Assembly: GCF_014190875.1 (NCBI RefSeq)
Contig: NZ_JACHVS010000001.1
Span: forward strand, 2,108,001 to 2,172,000
Length of the DNA: 64,000 nucleotides
Reading direction: 5' to 3'
DNA from: Paeniglutamicibacter cryotolerans
GTDB lineage: Bacteria > Actinomycetota > Actinomycetes > Actinomycetales > Micrococcaceae
A program made the translations under genes and the position numbers. Of the stretch, positions 55,660-64,000 are shown piece by piece. The notes below the pieces were generated by a model that saw nothing but the letters and a program-made list of their open reading frames with translations, ran no database searches and was not told where the DNA came from. Numbering within the stretch: the stretch's first letter is position 1; each line of letters begins with the position of its first letter.

Positions 55660-56580
55660 ATGGCCCGCTACACCCTGCGGCAGCTTGAGTGCTTCGTGGC
55701 CGTCGGGGAACACGGCTCCATTGCCGCCGCCGCGCAAGCCCTGATGCTCTCTCCCTCGGCCGTCACCGGGGCGTTGAACGAGCTCGAGCGGATCTTCGGA
55801 GCCCAGCTCACCATCAGGCGCAAGGCCCACGGTGTCACCCTCACCCCCTCAGGGGGGTACGTGCTGTCCCAGGCCCGCAGCCTGCTCAGCTCGGCGAACG
55901 ACCTGCAGACCCTGGCCGGCAGCGCCGGCACCGAGCTGCGCGGGCGGCTGGTGGTCGGGTGTTACTCCTCGCTTGCCCCCACGCTGCTGACCGGACTGCT
56001 GGCAGAATTCACTGCCGAGCATCCGCGGGTGGACATCGAGTTCCACGCGGGAACGCAGGCGGAGATCCATCGGATGCTGCTCTCCGGGGAATTGGACGTC
56101 GCCATTGCCTACGACCTGGCCGTTCCGGCGGGCGTGGCCAAGCGAAAGCTCATGGACTCGGTGCCCTCGGTGGTGCTGCCCGCGGACCACCGGCTGGCCG
56201 GGCACAGCAGGGTGGCGCTGGCTGAGCTGGTGAGCGAACCGATGATCCTGCTCGACGTGAACCCCAGCCGCGAAAACACCGAGATGATGTTCAGCGCGGC
56301 CGGGTTGGAGCCGTGGATCCGCTTCCGTACCACCGACTTCGAGGTCACCCGCTCCATGGTCGCCCGGGGGATGGGCTACGCCATCCTGGTTCAGCGCCCG
56401 GCGGGGGACGTGAGCTACGAGGGGCGGCCCCTGGTGGTGCTTCCGATTCATCCGGCCATCCGGCATGTTCCGGTGTCCATGGTGTGGCCCGAAAGCACTC
56501 GGCTTTCCGGCGCCGCCGAGGCCATGCTGGCGCTCGCCGAACGCCTGCATGGGTCCGGTCGTGCGGCACCATCGGTCTAA
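55660..56580 (+). CDS. LysR-family regulator (P450 cluster, second)
   Basis: A 306-residue LysR regulator: YTLRQLECFVAVGEHGSIAA in the winged helix and an effector domain (ELRGRLVVGCYSSLAPTLLT). Paralogous to the LysR gene at 51650. The ATG at 55660 has AGGAG eight bases upstream; a longer form from 55591 would begin in the divergent promoter. An ATAAC/GTTAT inverted repeat at 55603-55636 is a candidate site. Probably activates the divergent P450 operon. Confidence 0.88.
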   Translation: MARYTLRQLECFVAVGEHGSIAAAAQALMLSPSAVTGALNELERIFGAQLTIRRKAHGVTLTPSGGYVLSQARSLLSSANDLQTLAGSAGTELRGRLVVGCYSSLAPTLLTGLLAEFTAEHPRVDIEFHAGTQAEIHRMLLSGELDVAIAYDLAVPAGVAKRKLMDSVPSVVLPADHRLAGHSRVALAELVSEPMILLDVNPSRENTEMMFSAAGLEPWIRFRTTDFEVTRSMVARGMGYAILVQRPAGDVSYEGRPLVVLPIHPAIRHVPVSMVWPESTRLSGAAEAMLALAERLHGSGRAAPSV

Positions 56581-56624
56581 TGATTGAGTTGTGTCAATCA
56601 CTTGGAGCGCTGTAGTGTTCAGGT

Positions 56625-57566
56625 GTGACCCAAGCCACTTCGCGCCCCATCGTCATCTCCGCCCAGGGCCTCACCAAGAGGTTCGGGGACATCACGGCCG
56701 TGGACGGCATCTCCTTCGAGGTCCCGGCCGGGGAATCCTTCGGCCTGCTCGGGCCCAACGGCGCCGGCAAGTCGACCACCATGCGGATGATCGGGGGCGT
56801 CTCCCAGCGCACCTCCGGCTCGCTGAGCATCATGGGGCTGGACCCCGAGCTGCAGGGTCCCGAGGTCCGGGCCCACCTGGGCGTGGTCCCGCAGCAGGAC
56901 AACCTCGACGAGGAACTGCGGGTGCGCGACAACCTCATCGTCTACGGGCGCTACTTCGGGCTGCCGCTGAGCTACCTGCGGCCCAAGGCCGATGAGCTTC
57001 TCGAGTTCGCCCAGCTTGTCGACAAGGCCAAATCCCGGGTCGACGACCTCTCCGGGGGAATGAAGCGCCGGCTGACCATTGCGCGTTCGCTGATCAACGA
57101 CCCGAAGCTCCTGCTGCTCGACGAACCCACCACCGGCCTTGACCCGCAGGCGCGGCACATCCTCTGGGACCGGCTGTTCCGGCTCAAGGAACGAGGCGTC
57201 ACCCTGGTGCTCACCACCCACCACATGGACGAGGCGGAGCAGCTCTGCGACCGGCTGATCGTCGTGGACAAGGGCCGGATCATGGCAGAGGGCTCGCCCG
57301 CCGCGCTGATCCGGGCCCATTCCACCCGCGAGGTGCTCGAGCTGCGCTTCGGCACCGAACACAACCACGCGGCGGCCAGGACCCTGCAGGGGATCGGCGA
57401 GCGCTGCGAGGAACTGCCGGACCGGGTACTGATCTATGCCGACGATGCCGAGGCGGCACTCGATGCCGTGGCCGGGCGCGGGTTGGTGCCTCTCACCTCG
57501 CTGGTGCGCCGGTCCTCACTGGAAGACGTGTTCCTGCGGCTGACCGGAAGGAGCCTCATTGAATGA
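56625..57566 (+). CDS. ABC exporter ATPase, DrrA-like
   Basis: A 313-residue ATPase: Walker A GPNGAGKST, Q-loop VPQQDNLD, signature LSGGMKRRL, Walker B LLLLDEPTTGLDPQA and switch His in TTHHMDEAEQL, with the DrrA/NodI-type C-terminal tail. It energises export of drugs, lipids or oligosaccharides with the two following permeases. GTG start; overlaps the next gene by eight bases. Confidence 0.9.
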   Translation: MTQATSRPIVISAQGLTKRFGDITAVDGISFEVPAGESFGLLGPNGAGKSTTMRMIGGVSQRTSGSLSIMGLDPELQGPEVRAHLGVVPQQDNLDEELRVRDNLIVYGRYFGLPLSYLRPKADELLEFAQLVDKAKSRVDDLSGGMKRRLTIARSLINDPKLLLLDEPTTGLDPQARHILWDRLFRLKERGVTLVLTTHHMDEAEQLCDRLIVVDKGRIMAEGSPAALIRAHSTREVLELRFGTEHNHAAARTLQGIGERCEELPDRVLIYADDAEAALDAVAGRGLVPLTSLVRRSSLEDVFLRLTGRSLIE

Positions 57567-58422
57567 GCAGCGGGGGGTGGCCCGGCGGCTGGGAAACGGG
57601 GTGCCGGCGGCCCATGGGCCGGCGACGAGTGCCGCTAAGGCACGGGCCCTGGGGACCTGGTTCGTGGCCGAGCAGTACCTGCGGGGAATGCGCGGCTACC
57701 TCGATGTGATCATCGCGTACTCGATCGGCAACCCGCTGATGTACCTCTTTGCGATGGGCGTCGGGCTGGCCACGCTGGTCGATGCGAACTCGCCCGGTGC
57801 CTTCGGCTCGGTGGGCTACCTGGTATTCATCGTCCCGGCTCTGCTGGCCTCGGCCGCCGTGATGACGGCCGCGGAGGAGTTCAGCTACCCGGTCTCCAGC
57901 GGCTTCAAGTGGCGGCGGACCTACTACGGTCCGCTGGCCTCGCCGATTTCCTCAGCACAGATCTGCCAGGGCCACGCGCTGGCCGTTACCCTGCGGATCT
58001 TCGTCCAATCGGCCGTCTACCTGGGCATCGTTGCCGCATTCGGTGCCGTCCCCAGCGGTTGGGCGGTGCTCAGCGTGTTCACGGCGACGCTGACCGGGAT
58101 GGCGTTCGGGTTGCCGCTGATGGCCTATGCCGCATCGATCACCGAGGACCGCGGCCAATTCGCCATGGTCCAGCGCTTCGTGGTGATGCCGTTGTTCCTG
58201 TTCTCCGGGACGTTCTTCCCGCTGCAGACGCTACCGGTCTTCCTGCGGTGGATCGGCTGGATCTCCCCTATCTGGCACGGTACCTCGCTGGGCCGGGTGC
58301 TGAGCTACTCGATGTCCGAGCCGCTCTGGCTGAGCGCCGTGCACGTGCTCTTCCTAGTGCTGACGGCCGGGGCCGGTTTGATCATGGCCCGGCGGATCTA
58401 CAGTCGGCGCTTGGAAGGTTGA
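57559..58422 (+). CDS. ABC-2-type exporter permease, first
   Basis: A 287-residue permease with six predicted membrane segments of the ABC-2/DrrB type (AYSIGNPLMYLFAMGVGLATLV; SGTFFPLQTLPVFLRWIGWI). The TTG start at 57559 overlaps the ATPase stop; a later GTG at 57577 is an alternative. A non-identical partner follows four bases later, giving a heterodimeric pore. Confidence 0.87.
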   Translation: MNEQRGVARRLGNGVPAAHGPATSAAKARALGTWFVAEQYLRGMRGYLDVIIAYSIGNPLMYLFAMGVGLATLVDANSPGAFGSVGYLVFIVPALLASAAVMTAAEEFSYPVSSGFKWRRTYYGPLASPISSAQICQGHALAVTLRIFVQSAVYLGIVAAFGAVPSGWAVLSVFTATLTGMAFGLPLMAYAASITEDRGQFAMVQRFVVMPLFLFSGTFFPLQTLPVFLRWIGWISPIWHGTSLGRVLSYSMSEPLWLSAVHVLFLVLTAGAGLIMARRIYSRRLEG

Positions 58423-58426
58423 ACAG

Positions 58427-59257
58427 ATGAGCCAAGTACGGGATGCCGACCTGCTCCTGAACGGGGACACGCGTCCGCTGGCCGGGCTCTATGCCCGCAA
58501 CGCGCGCGCGGTGATTTCCCGGGGGTTGCTGGCCACCAGGACCAGCAACTGGGCCGTGATGGCTTCGGGGTTCATCGAACCGGTGCTGTACCTGTTCTCG
58601 CTGGGCATCGGACTGGGCGCCCTGGTGGGAACCGTGGAGGGACCCGGCGGCACTCCGGTCTCCTATGCCGCATACATCGCCCCGGCCTTGCTGGCCGTTT
58701 CGGCGATGAACGGAGCGGTGTACGACTCCACCTGGAATGTCTTCTTTAAAATGAACTTCGCCAAGCTCTACCAGAACATGCTCTATACCTCGTTGGGCCC
58801 ACTGGACGTGGCGTTGGGAGAGATCTTCCTGGCCCTGCTGCGCGGAATGATCTACGCGACCGGATTCACCACGGTGATGTGGGCGATGGGGCTGATCGGT
58901 ACCTGGTGGGCGTTGCTGATGATCCCGGCCTCGGTGCTGATCGCCTTCGGCTTCGCCTCGATCGGCATGGGCGTCACCAGCTTCATGAAGACGTTCCAGC
59001 AGATGGACTGGATCAACTTCTTCATGCTGCCGATGTTCCTGTTCTCCGCCACGTTCTATCCGCTGAGCGTGTACCCGCAGTGGATCCAGTGGGTCATCCA
59101 GGGGCTTCCGCTCTGGCACGGGGTGGAGTTGCTGCGTCAGCTCGGCGTCGGGGCGTTCGGCTGGATGACGCTGGTGCACGTGGGCTACTTCGTGCTGATG
59201 ATCGCCGTGGGCATGGTGCTGACCACCACCCGGCTTCGTGCCCTGTTCCTGAAATGA
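58427..59257 (+). CDS. ABC-2-type exporter permease, second
   Basis: A 276-residue six-segment permease related to the preceding one (SGFIEPVLYLFSLGIGLGALV; SATFYPLSVYPQWIQWVIQG). With the first permease and the DrrA-like ATPase it forms a complete exporter. The substrate is unknown; it lies just downstream of the P450 regulator, though a functional link is not shown. Confidence 0.88.
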   Translation: MSQVRDADLLLNGDTRPLAGLYARNARAVISRGLLATRTSNWAVMASGFIEPVLYLFSLGIGLGALVGTVEGPGGTPVSYAAYIAPALLAVSAMNGAVYDSTWNVFFKMNFAKLYQNMLYTSLGPLDVALGEIFLALLRGMIYATGFTTVMWAMGLIGTWWALLMIPASVLIAFGFASIGMGVTSFMKTFQQMDWINFFMLPMFLFSATFYPLSVYPQWIQWVIQGLPLWHGVELLRQLGVGAFGWMTLVHVGYFVLMIAVGMVLTTTRLRALFLK

Positions 59258-59299
59258 CGCAGGGAGCAGGCTTGGCCCGTACCCCGTGTGGCTCAGTGA

Positions 59300-59578
59300 T
59301 CAGGAGGATCGTGTCGTGATGGCTGGCTGGTGATCGGTGATCGGTGACGCGGCTGACCGGCCCGGGCATCGCCTTCGCGCGCGGACTCCCATCTAGCGCC
59401 CGGATGGCCGGGGCACCTGCAGCCGCATCAGTCGCACCTGGAGATCAAGGTGAGGGACATGGATCCGGCCGCGGTGCAGGTGCTGGCACTGGGGGCGCGG
59501 CCGGCCAATCATGGCGGTGCCGGCTTCCGGGCCTACCTGGATCCCGCTTCGCATCCGTTGTGCCTGGTCAGTTGGTAA
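59300..59578 (+). pseudogene. Decayed VOC/glyoxalase-like gene
   Basis: The frame ending at 59578 reads APGWPGHLQPHQSHLEIKV, then VQVLALGARPANHGGAGF and AYLDPASHPLCLVSW, the C-terminal half of a VOC protein like that at 17888. The N-terminal part survives only as fragments in other frames (DGWLVIGD; GPGIAFAR) with stops and a small GATCGGT tandem duplication near 59331. No intact start. Confidence 0.65.
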
Positions 59579-60809
59579 GCGGTCCCTGGGCGGCAGGGGA
59601 GAGCCTGCGGCCCTGGACCCACCAGTAGATCCCGAGCAGCACCAGTGCGTAGATGCCTAGGTAGCCGTAGGTCGCTCCGATGCCAGCGAACTGCACCACC
59701 ACACCGATGAGCACCGGACCCAGGCCCATGCCCAGGTCGATGCCCAGGAAGAACGTCGAGGTGCCCATGCCCAGCTTGTTCCGTGGAACCCGGGAGATCG
59801 CTATGGTTTGCCCGGCCGAGAGCAGGTTGCCCTGACCCAGGCCGATCAGGAGCGCGGCAGCGAACAGCAGCGGAGCCGCCTGGGACTGCGAGAGCAGCAG
59901 CAGGCCGCCGGCAAAGAACACGAAGGCCGGGATCATCACGACGTTGTAGCCGCGGCGGTCCATCAATGGCCCGGTCACCGGCCGCGAGATCAGGACGGCT
60001 ACGGCGTAGGCGAGGAAGAAGAAGGAGGCTGCGGAACCCAGCGAGCGTTCGGCGGCGAAGCTGCCCATGAACGTCACGATGCCCGCGTAGCCGAGCGTGA
60101 ACAGGGCGCCGATTAGCGCCATCGGCAACGCCGTGGGTTCAAGCAGCCGCGACCACCCACGGGCCGGGGCGGCCGTGTTGCCGGCGGCCGGGCGCAGATC
60201 AGGCACCGCGACGGGCAGAATCAGCAGCAGTCCGGCCAGCGAGCTGGCCACGGCGACCCAGACCACCGTGTCGAAGGAGAATCCACCCAGGAGCAGCAGG
60301 CCCACGAACGGGCCCGCCGCGACGCCCAGCAGCGTGGAAGAAGCATAGTAGGCGGTACCCTCGCCGAGCCGGTGTCCCGGAATGCGGGAGACGGCCAGTG
60401 TGGCGATGACGGAGCTGGCCACCCCGAAGGTCATGCCGTGGACGACGCGCAGGGCCAGCAGCGGCCCGATCGATTCGATCATCGGGTAGAACGGCGGGAT
60501 CATGGCGAAGGCAGCGAACCCGATCACGGCCAGCGCCTTGAGGTTGAAGCGGGCCATCAGCGGGCCGGCGGTCAACCTTGCCGCCAGCGCCCCGATGATG
60601 AAGATGCTCGCCGAGGCTCCGCCGAGCGCGTCACCGACCAGGAAACGCCCCATCGCGTAGGTGGCGAACGTGGCCAGGAACAGGTGCACGTTGAAGAACA
60701 TGAAGATGTTCGAGATGCAGGCCAGGATGAAATCCCGCGTCCAGAGCCGGGTTGGGCCGGGGCTCCCGGCCAAGGCCTCGGCCGTGGCTTCGGATGGGGT
60801 GTTGTTCAT
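59568..60809 (-). CDS. MFS transporter, drug/metabolite efflux type
   Basis: A 413-residue twelve-helix major facilitator of the YfcJ/arabinose-efflux-like group: RDFILACISNIFMFFNVHLF at the start, RVVHGMTFGVASSVIATLAV, ISRPVTGPLMDRRGYN between helices 8 and 9, and LGMGTSTFFLGIDLGMGLGP. The substrate is unknown. The ATG at 60809 is chosen over an upstream extension that would enter the response-regulator 3' region. Confidence 0.85.
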   Translation of the reverse strand: MNNTPSEATAEALAGSPGPTRLWTRDFILACISNIFMFFNVHLFLATFATYAMGRFLVGDALGGASASIFIIGALAARLTAGPLMARFNLKALAVIGFAAFAMIPPFYPMIESIGPLLALRVVHGMTFGVASSVIATLAVSRIPGHRLGEGTAYYASSTLLGVAAGPFVGLLLLGGFSFDTVVWVAVASSLAGLLLILPVAVPDLRPAAGNTAAPARGWSRLLEPTALPMALIGALFTLGYAGIVTFMGSFAAERSLGSAASFFFLAYAVAVLISRPVTGPLMDRRGYNVVMIPAFVFFAGGLLLLSQSQAAPLLFAAALLIGLGQGNLLSAGQTIAISRVPRNKLGMGTSTFFLGIDLGMGLGPVLIGVVVQFAGIGATYGYLGIYALVLLGIYWWVQGRRLSPAAQGPLTN

Positions 60810-60843
60810 GCCACCAAGGCTAGGGGGCTGGCGCCCGGATCCC

Positions 60844-61484
60844 TCAATTCGTGTAGTCCCGATCGGCGCTGATGAACAAGGCGGCTTGGACCCGCGAGGA
60901 CAGCGAGAGCGTGGCCAGCACCCGGGAGACATGGGTCTTCACCGTGGTTTCGGAGATGCCCAGCGTCCGCGAGATGGCGTGGTTGCTCAACCCATCGCCG
61001 AGGCACCCGAGCACCTGGGCCTCGCGTCCGGTCAGCCTCGCCAACGCCGCCTCCCGGCCGGCGGTGGCCACCGGAGGGCCTCCGGCCAGCGCCGCCGCCA
61101 CGACGCGGGCCGTCACCGCCGGGGAAATGACCTGGTCACCGGCGGCGACCCGGCGTACCGCAGCAGTGATCTCCCGGGGTTCGGCGCTCTTGAGTAGGAA
61201 ACCGGCGGCGCCGGCGGCCAGGGCGCCGAAGAGGTGGTCGTCGTGATCGAACGTGGTCAGGATCAGGACGCTGGACAAGTTCTCGGCGACGATGGCCCGG
61301 GTGGCCTCGACACCGTCCATGACTGGCATGCGCAGGTCCACCAACACCACGTCAGGGCACTGCGCCCGTCGGCGGCTTGTCCGGAAACCCGAAGCGCCGC
61401 ATCGCCCTCGAGCACCATGCACAGGCCCAGCCGAATCGCCGCATGGTCATCGACCAGCAGCACGCTGGTCGCCCGACCGCTCAT
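60844..61484 (-). pseudogene. LuxR-family response regulator disrupted by a small deletion/frameshift
   Basis: The gene begins at 61484 (overlapping the kinase stop) with LLVDDHAAIRLGLCMVLEGD and reads to SGQAADGRSAL. Near 61355 the coherent sequence changes frame and continues CPDVVLVDLRMPVMDGVEAT with the phospho-acceptor Asp, GFLLKSAEP and a LuxR HTH (LTGREAQVLGCLGDGLSNHA). About eight residues expected at the junction are missing. A shorter product might start internally but would lack the acidic pocket. Confidence 0.8.
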
Positions 61485-62698
61485 GCTGCTTCCGTCGCGG
61501 CCTGGTGCGGGATCTCCAAGACCAAGATGAAATGCGAACCGGTGGCCGCCGCCTCCAGCGTTCCGCCGAGGGAGGCGGCCCGGGCCGCCATCGAGGCAAG
61601 CCCGGTCCCCGTCCCGGAAGCGGCAGCCGGTTCCTCCGGAAGGCACAGCGGATTGGTGGCGCGCAGCCGAAGGCCGGTGGCAATCTCGTGGAGCTCGATC
61701 TCCAGCTCCATGCCCGGGGCATGCCGGGACGCGTTCAGCAGCGCCTCGTTCACCGCCCGGTAGAGCAGGTTCTGGGTGGCGTGGGGCAGTGACGTCCCGC
61801 CAGCGGGCAGCAGGTTGCTGAAGCCGATGCCCGGGGCAGCGGCGGCGAAGGACTCGACGAGCGCCGCGAGCGCCTCGAGCCGTCCGTCCGGGGCCCTGAT
61901 GGACCCGTCCCGGAGCAGCCTGATCATGTTGTTCAGGTCCTCCAGGCCGGCGACCGCCTCGGTGCGGATCCGGGCGAGCGGCGCGTTGGCGCCCGGCAAC
62001 GACAACGCGGCACCGGACTGCAGCGCAATGGCAGCCAGCCGGGCCGCCACCACATCGTGCAGTTCTCCGGCCATGTGCCGGCGTTCGCGTTCAAGGCGCA
62101 GCTCCGCGTCGGCGCGTTCGGCCGCGGCCCGCTGTTCGGCCGCATCGCGCCGGGCAGAGGCGCGGGAAACTTCGCTGCGGGCCAGCGCCCGGGCATTGCG
62201 GATGTTCAAGGCCCACTCGGCGGGCATCAACAGGGTCATGGCGCACACGAGGCCCGCCATGACGGTGATGGGTGCCGAACCGCTGACCAGGTAGGTGGAC
62301 AGTGTCAGGACCGCCCCGATGGCCAGGGCCAGCCGGGAGGCGTTGCGGGCAACGACATCGGTCCCGAAGAGCACCAGCGCGAAAACCACCTCGAAGAACA
62401 TGAAAAATGCCGCGACGTTCCCGGCCAGGAACAACAGGACCCCGCTGATCGCGCAGATCACAGCCATCAGGGGCGTGTTCCGCTGGCGCAGGGCAACGCT
62501 GGCACATCCGGCGACCAGCAGCACCGGCCACCAGGGGCCCAATGCCGGGACTATCAGGTCGTTGCTTCCGGCCAGCCCGACCGCGAACAACAGCAACGTC
62601 ACGGCGCCATAGCCGGTCGCAAGCAGCAGGTCGTCGGTGTGGATCCTGCGTACCGCATGCCCGTGTCCCGGTGCGGGGTTCATCGCCTTGTCGCTCAC
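61481..62698 (-). CDS. NarL-type sensor histidine kinase with broken partner
   Basis: A 405-residue membrane kinase: five or six N-terminal hydrophobic segments, a coiled region rich in Ala/Arg/Glu, a HisKA_3 phosphorylation site (RHMAGELHDVVAARLAAIAL), HATPase N box LYRAVNEALLNASRHAPG and G box GTGLASMAARA. The GTG at 62698 has AGGA and GGGAT upstream; an ATG at 62683 is possible. Its overlapping response regulator gene is frameshifted, leaving the kinase without its cognate partner. Confidence 0.88.
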   Translation of the reverse strand: MSDKAMNPAPGHGHAVRRIHTDDLLLATGYGAVTLLLFAVGLAGSNDLIVPALGPWWPVLLVAGCASVALRQRNTPLMAVICAISGVLLFLAGNVAAFFMFFEVVFALVLFGTDVVARNASRLALAIGAVLTLSTYLVSGSAPITVMAGLVCAMTLLMPAEWALNIRNARALARSEVSRASARRDAAEQRAAAERADAELRLERERRHMAGELHDVVAARLAAIALQSGAALSLPGANAPLARIRTEAVAGLEDLNNMIRLLRDGSIRAPDGRLEALAALVESFAAAAPGIGFSNLLPAGGTSLPHATQNLLYRAVNEALLNASRHAPGMELEIELHEIATGLRLRATNPLCLPEEPAAASGTGTGLASMAARAASLGGTLEAAATGSHFILVLEIPHQAATEAA

Positions 62699-62823
62699 AT
62701 CCCTAATCCTGATGCCACAAGTGCATTCTGCCAAGGGTGGCACGCCCTGATGGTACTAAGGGATGACCCTCCGATCCTCCTGATGCCCGACGCGCCGGTC
62801 CCGCCCGCCGGCAGGCTGGAAGC

Positions 62824-63603
62824 ATGACCCCGAACCTGCTGCTCCAGCTCGCCGTGCTTGCCTTGATCGACGCGACAAGCATCGGAACCCTGCTGATTCC
62901 GTTGTAGCTGCTGCGTGCCGGATCCCGGGTCAATGCCGGCCTGGTCCTGACCTATCTGGCGGTGCTCGGCGCCTTTTACCTGGGCGTCGGACTGATGGTG
63001 CTTGGCGGTGCCGGGGTGCTGCCCGACCCGCTGATCGCCGCCGACCTGTCGGGGGTCGGGAATCCGGCCCCGCGCTGGGCGGCGCTGCTGGCCGGGGCTG
63101 GAATGCTGCTGTGGGCGGTGATGCAGCGTCCGGCCGAAAAGCGGGCACCGGTGCACGCCGGGGAAGCCGGGGGAGCGTCGGTGCGTGGGCAGTCCGGTGC
63201 CTCCCGGGCGGAGGCCGTCTGGGATCGGAGGATCAACACGGCACTGGGGTCCCGTTTGGGTGTGGTGGCACTTGCGCTGGCAGCCGGGCTCCTGGAACTT
63301 CCCACGATGTTGCCCTACCTCGGTGCGATCGGCATCCTGATCGCCTCACCGCTACCGTTTACGGCATCCGCGCTGGCGCTGGCCGGATACGCCCTGGTGA
63401 TGCTCGTCCCGGCGCTGGCGCTGCTGGTCATGGGGCGGGTGGCCGGGCGGCGACTCGATGCCCCGCTGCGGGCCATGGCGGTTTTCGTGGTGCGGGCCTC
63501 GGGGGAGGCACTGTGGTGGGTGGTGGGCATTGCGGGCTTCCTGGCGATGCGCTGGGGACTGGGCTTCCTCTTCCCCGATGCTCTCTGGAACCCCTTCAAA
63601 TGA
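62824..63603 (+). pseudogene. GAP-family (Sap/LysE-like) membrane protein with in-frame amber codon
   Basis: From the ATG at 62824 the frame reads MTPNLLLQLAVLALIDATSI, GTLLIPL, then TAG at codon 28 (62905-62907), then LLRAGSRVNAGLVLTYLAVL and an otherwise intact 259-residue, six-helix protein to 63603. The family usually has Trp at that point (PLWLL), so a single TGG-to-TAG change explains it. GAP-family proteins are small exporters (lipid- or peptidoglycolipid-addressing). Confidence 0.75.
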
Positions 63604-63678
63604 GCGGATGCTCCGCTGGCGGCTGAATGCCGGTTTGCCGTTTCGCCGCCGACGTCCCGGTTTGAGATAATGGTTGGC

Positions 63679-64000
63679 ATGAACTCCCTTGGCAAGACCC
63701 CCGACTCCGCGCAGAGCAAGAAGATCACCATCAACGCCTCCACGCTTTCGCTGGCCGTCATGGTCACCGTGTTCCTGGTGGCAGTCGTGTTCGCCGCGAA
63801 CTCCAACGAGGTGGTCGGCTGGTTCGTCGCCGTCATCTCGCTGGGCTGGCTGCTGCTCTCCGCCTTCCTGGTGCTGGGTCTGCGCCGCGGCGCACGCAAG
63901 GTGACCGAGCAGCTCAAGGCCGCTACCGCGGCCGCTGCACCCCGCGCGGGAGAGGCCCCGGTGCAGACCCTCGTCATCGACGAGGCGACGCGTAACCGTG
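63679..64000 (+). CDS. Membrane protein of unknown function (3' end outside window)
   Basis: 107 visible residues: a short polar N-terminus, two hydrophobic segments (LSLAVMVTVFLVAVVFAA and VGWFVAVISLGWLLLSAFLV), a basic stretch LRRGARKVTEQLKAA and a soluble start. The gene runs off the right edge. An in-frame ATG nine bases earlier (63670) is an alternative. No family recognised. Confidence 0.65.
   Translation, partial: MNSLGKTPDSAQSKKITINASTLSLAVMVTVFLVAVVFAANSNEVVGWFVAVISLGWLLLSAFLVLGLRRGARKVTEQLKAATAAAAPRAGEAPVQTLVIDEATRNR

Overview
The window is about 64 kb of high-GC DNA from a Gram-positive actinobacterium, most likely a soil Micrococcaceae of the Arthrobacter/Paeniglutamicibacter type. 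The evidence is frequent GTG/TTG starts, a DUF222-HNH protein, a DUF6350 (PerM-like) membrane protein, a class F sortase with an RskA-like anti-sigma factor, monomeric isocitrate dehydrogenase, and SAM-IV and ZTP riboswitches. No rRNA, tRNA, CRISPR array, phage module or insertion sequence was seen.

Layout. 1-5.4 kb: a hydroaromatic (shikimate/quinate) catabolic pair, quiC-like and aroE/qsuD-like, divergent from a tripartite tricarboxylate-type transporter tctCBA. The shared control region carries three copies of one 17-bp palindrome. 5.4-7.6 kb: a TauE/SafE permease and the DUF6350 protein. 8.7-21.9 kb: a catabolic island with a FadR-type GntR regulator, a peptide-type ABC importer, an amidase, an SDR, an aldehyde dehydrogenase and an isopropylmalate/isocitrate-type dehydrogenase. 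A nearly identical 13-bp operator lies at both divergent promoters of the island. 21.9-31.2 kb: purN, a DUF222-HNH protein, an MFS transporter, a DUF4303 protein, a lipoprotein, purH and icd. 31.3-34.3 kb: a four-gene operon of DUF4397 surface protein, class F sortase, ECF sigma factor and anti-sigma factor.

34.8-41.3 kb is a sulfur/methionine region. An S-box (SAM-I-type) riboswitch precedes a truncated metF and a deletion/frameshift-broken cystathionine gamma-synthase. A SAM-IV riboswitch 5 kb away precedes a flavin-dependent monooxygenase of the DszC/SfnB group. A second such monooxygenase, a gamma-carbonic anhydrase and a Gfo/Idh oxidoreductase lie between. 41.3-44.9 kb holds one-carbon genes: purU, then a ZTP riboswitch driving glyA and folD.

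45-49.7 kb: a frameshifted small gene, a NarL-type two-component system, a SHOCT protein, a fatty-acid desaturase and a leucine-rich-type protein. 50-56.6 kb: a P450 module with an MHS-family importer, a cytochrome P450 with a GcoA-like I-helix, a rhodocoxin-type ferredoxin, a ferredoxin reductase and two related LysR regulators. 56.6-59.3 kb: a DrrAB-like ABC exporter with two permeases. 59.3-64 kb: a decayed VOC gene, an MFS transporter, an intact histidine kinase with a broken response regulator, a GAP-family gene with an in-frame amber codon, and a membrane protein running off the window.

Themes: uptake and oxidation of plant-derived or xenobiotic carbon and organosulfur compounds, RNA-based control of sulfur and one-carbon metabolism, and an unusual number of recently broken genes beside intact partners. 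The most interesting leads are the two-site GntR regulon, the triplicated aroE/tctC operator, the pair of SAM riboswitch classes with a decayed met operon, and the P450 module. All calls come from reading the sequence; no database search was run.
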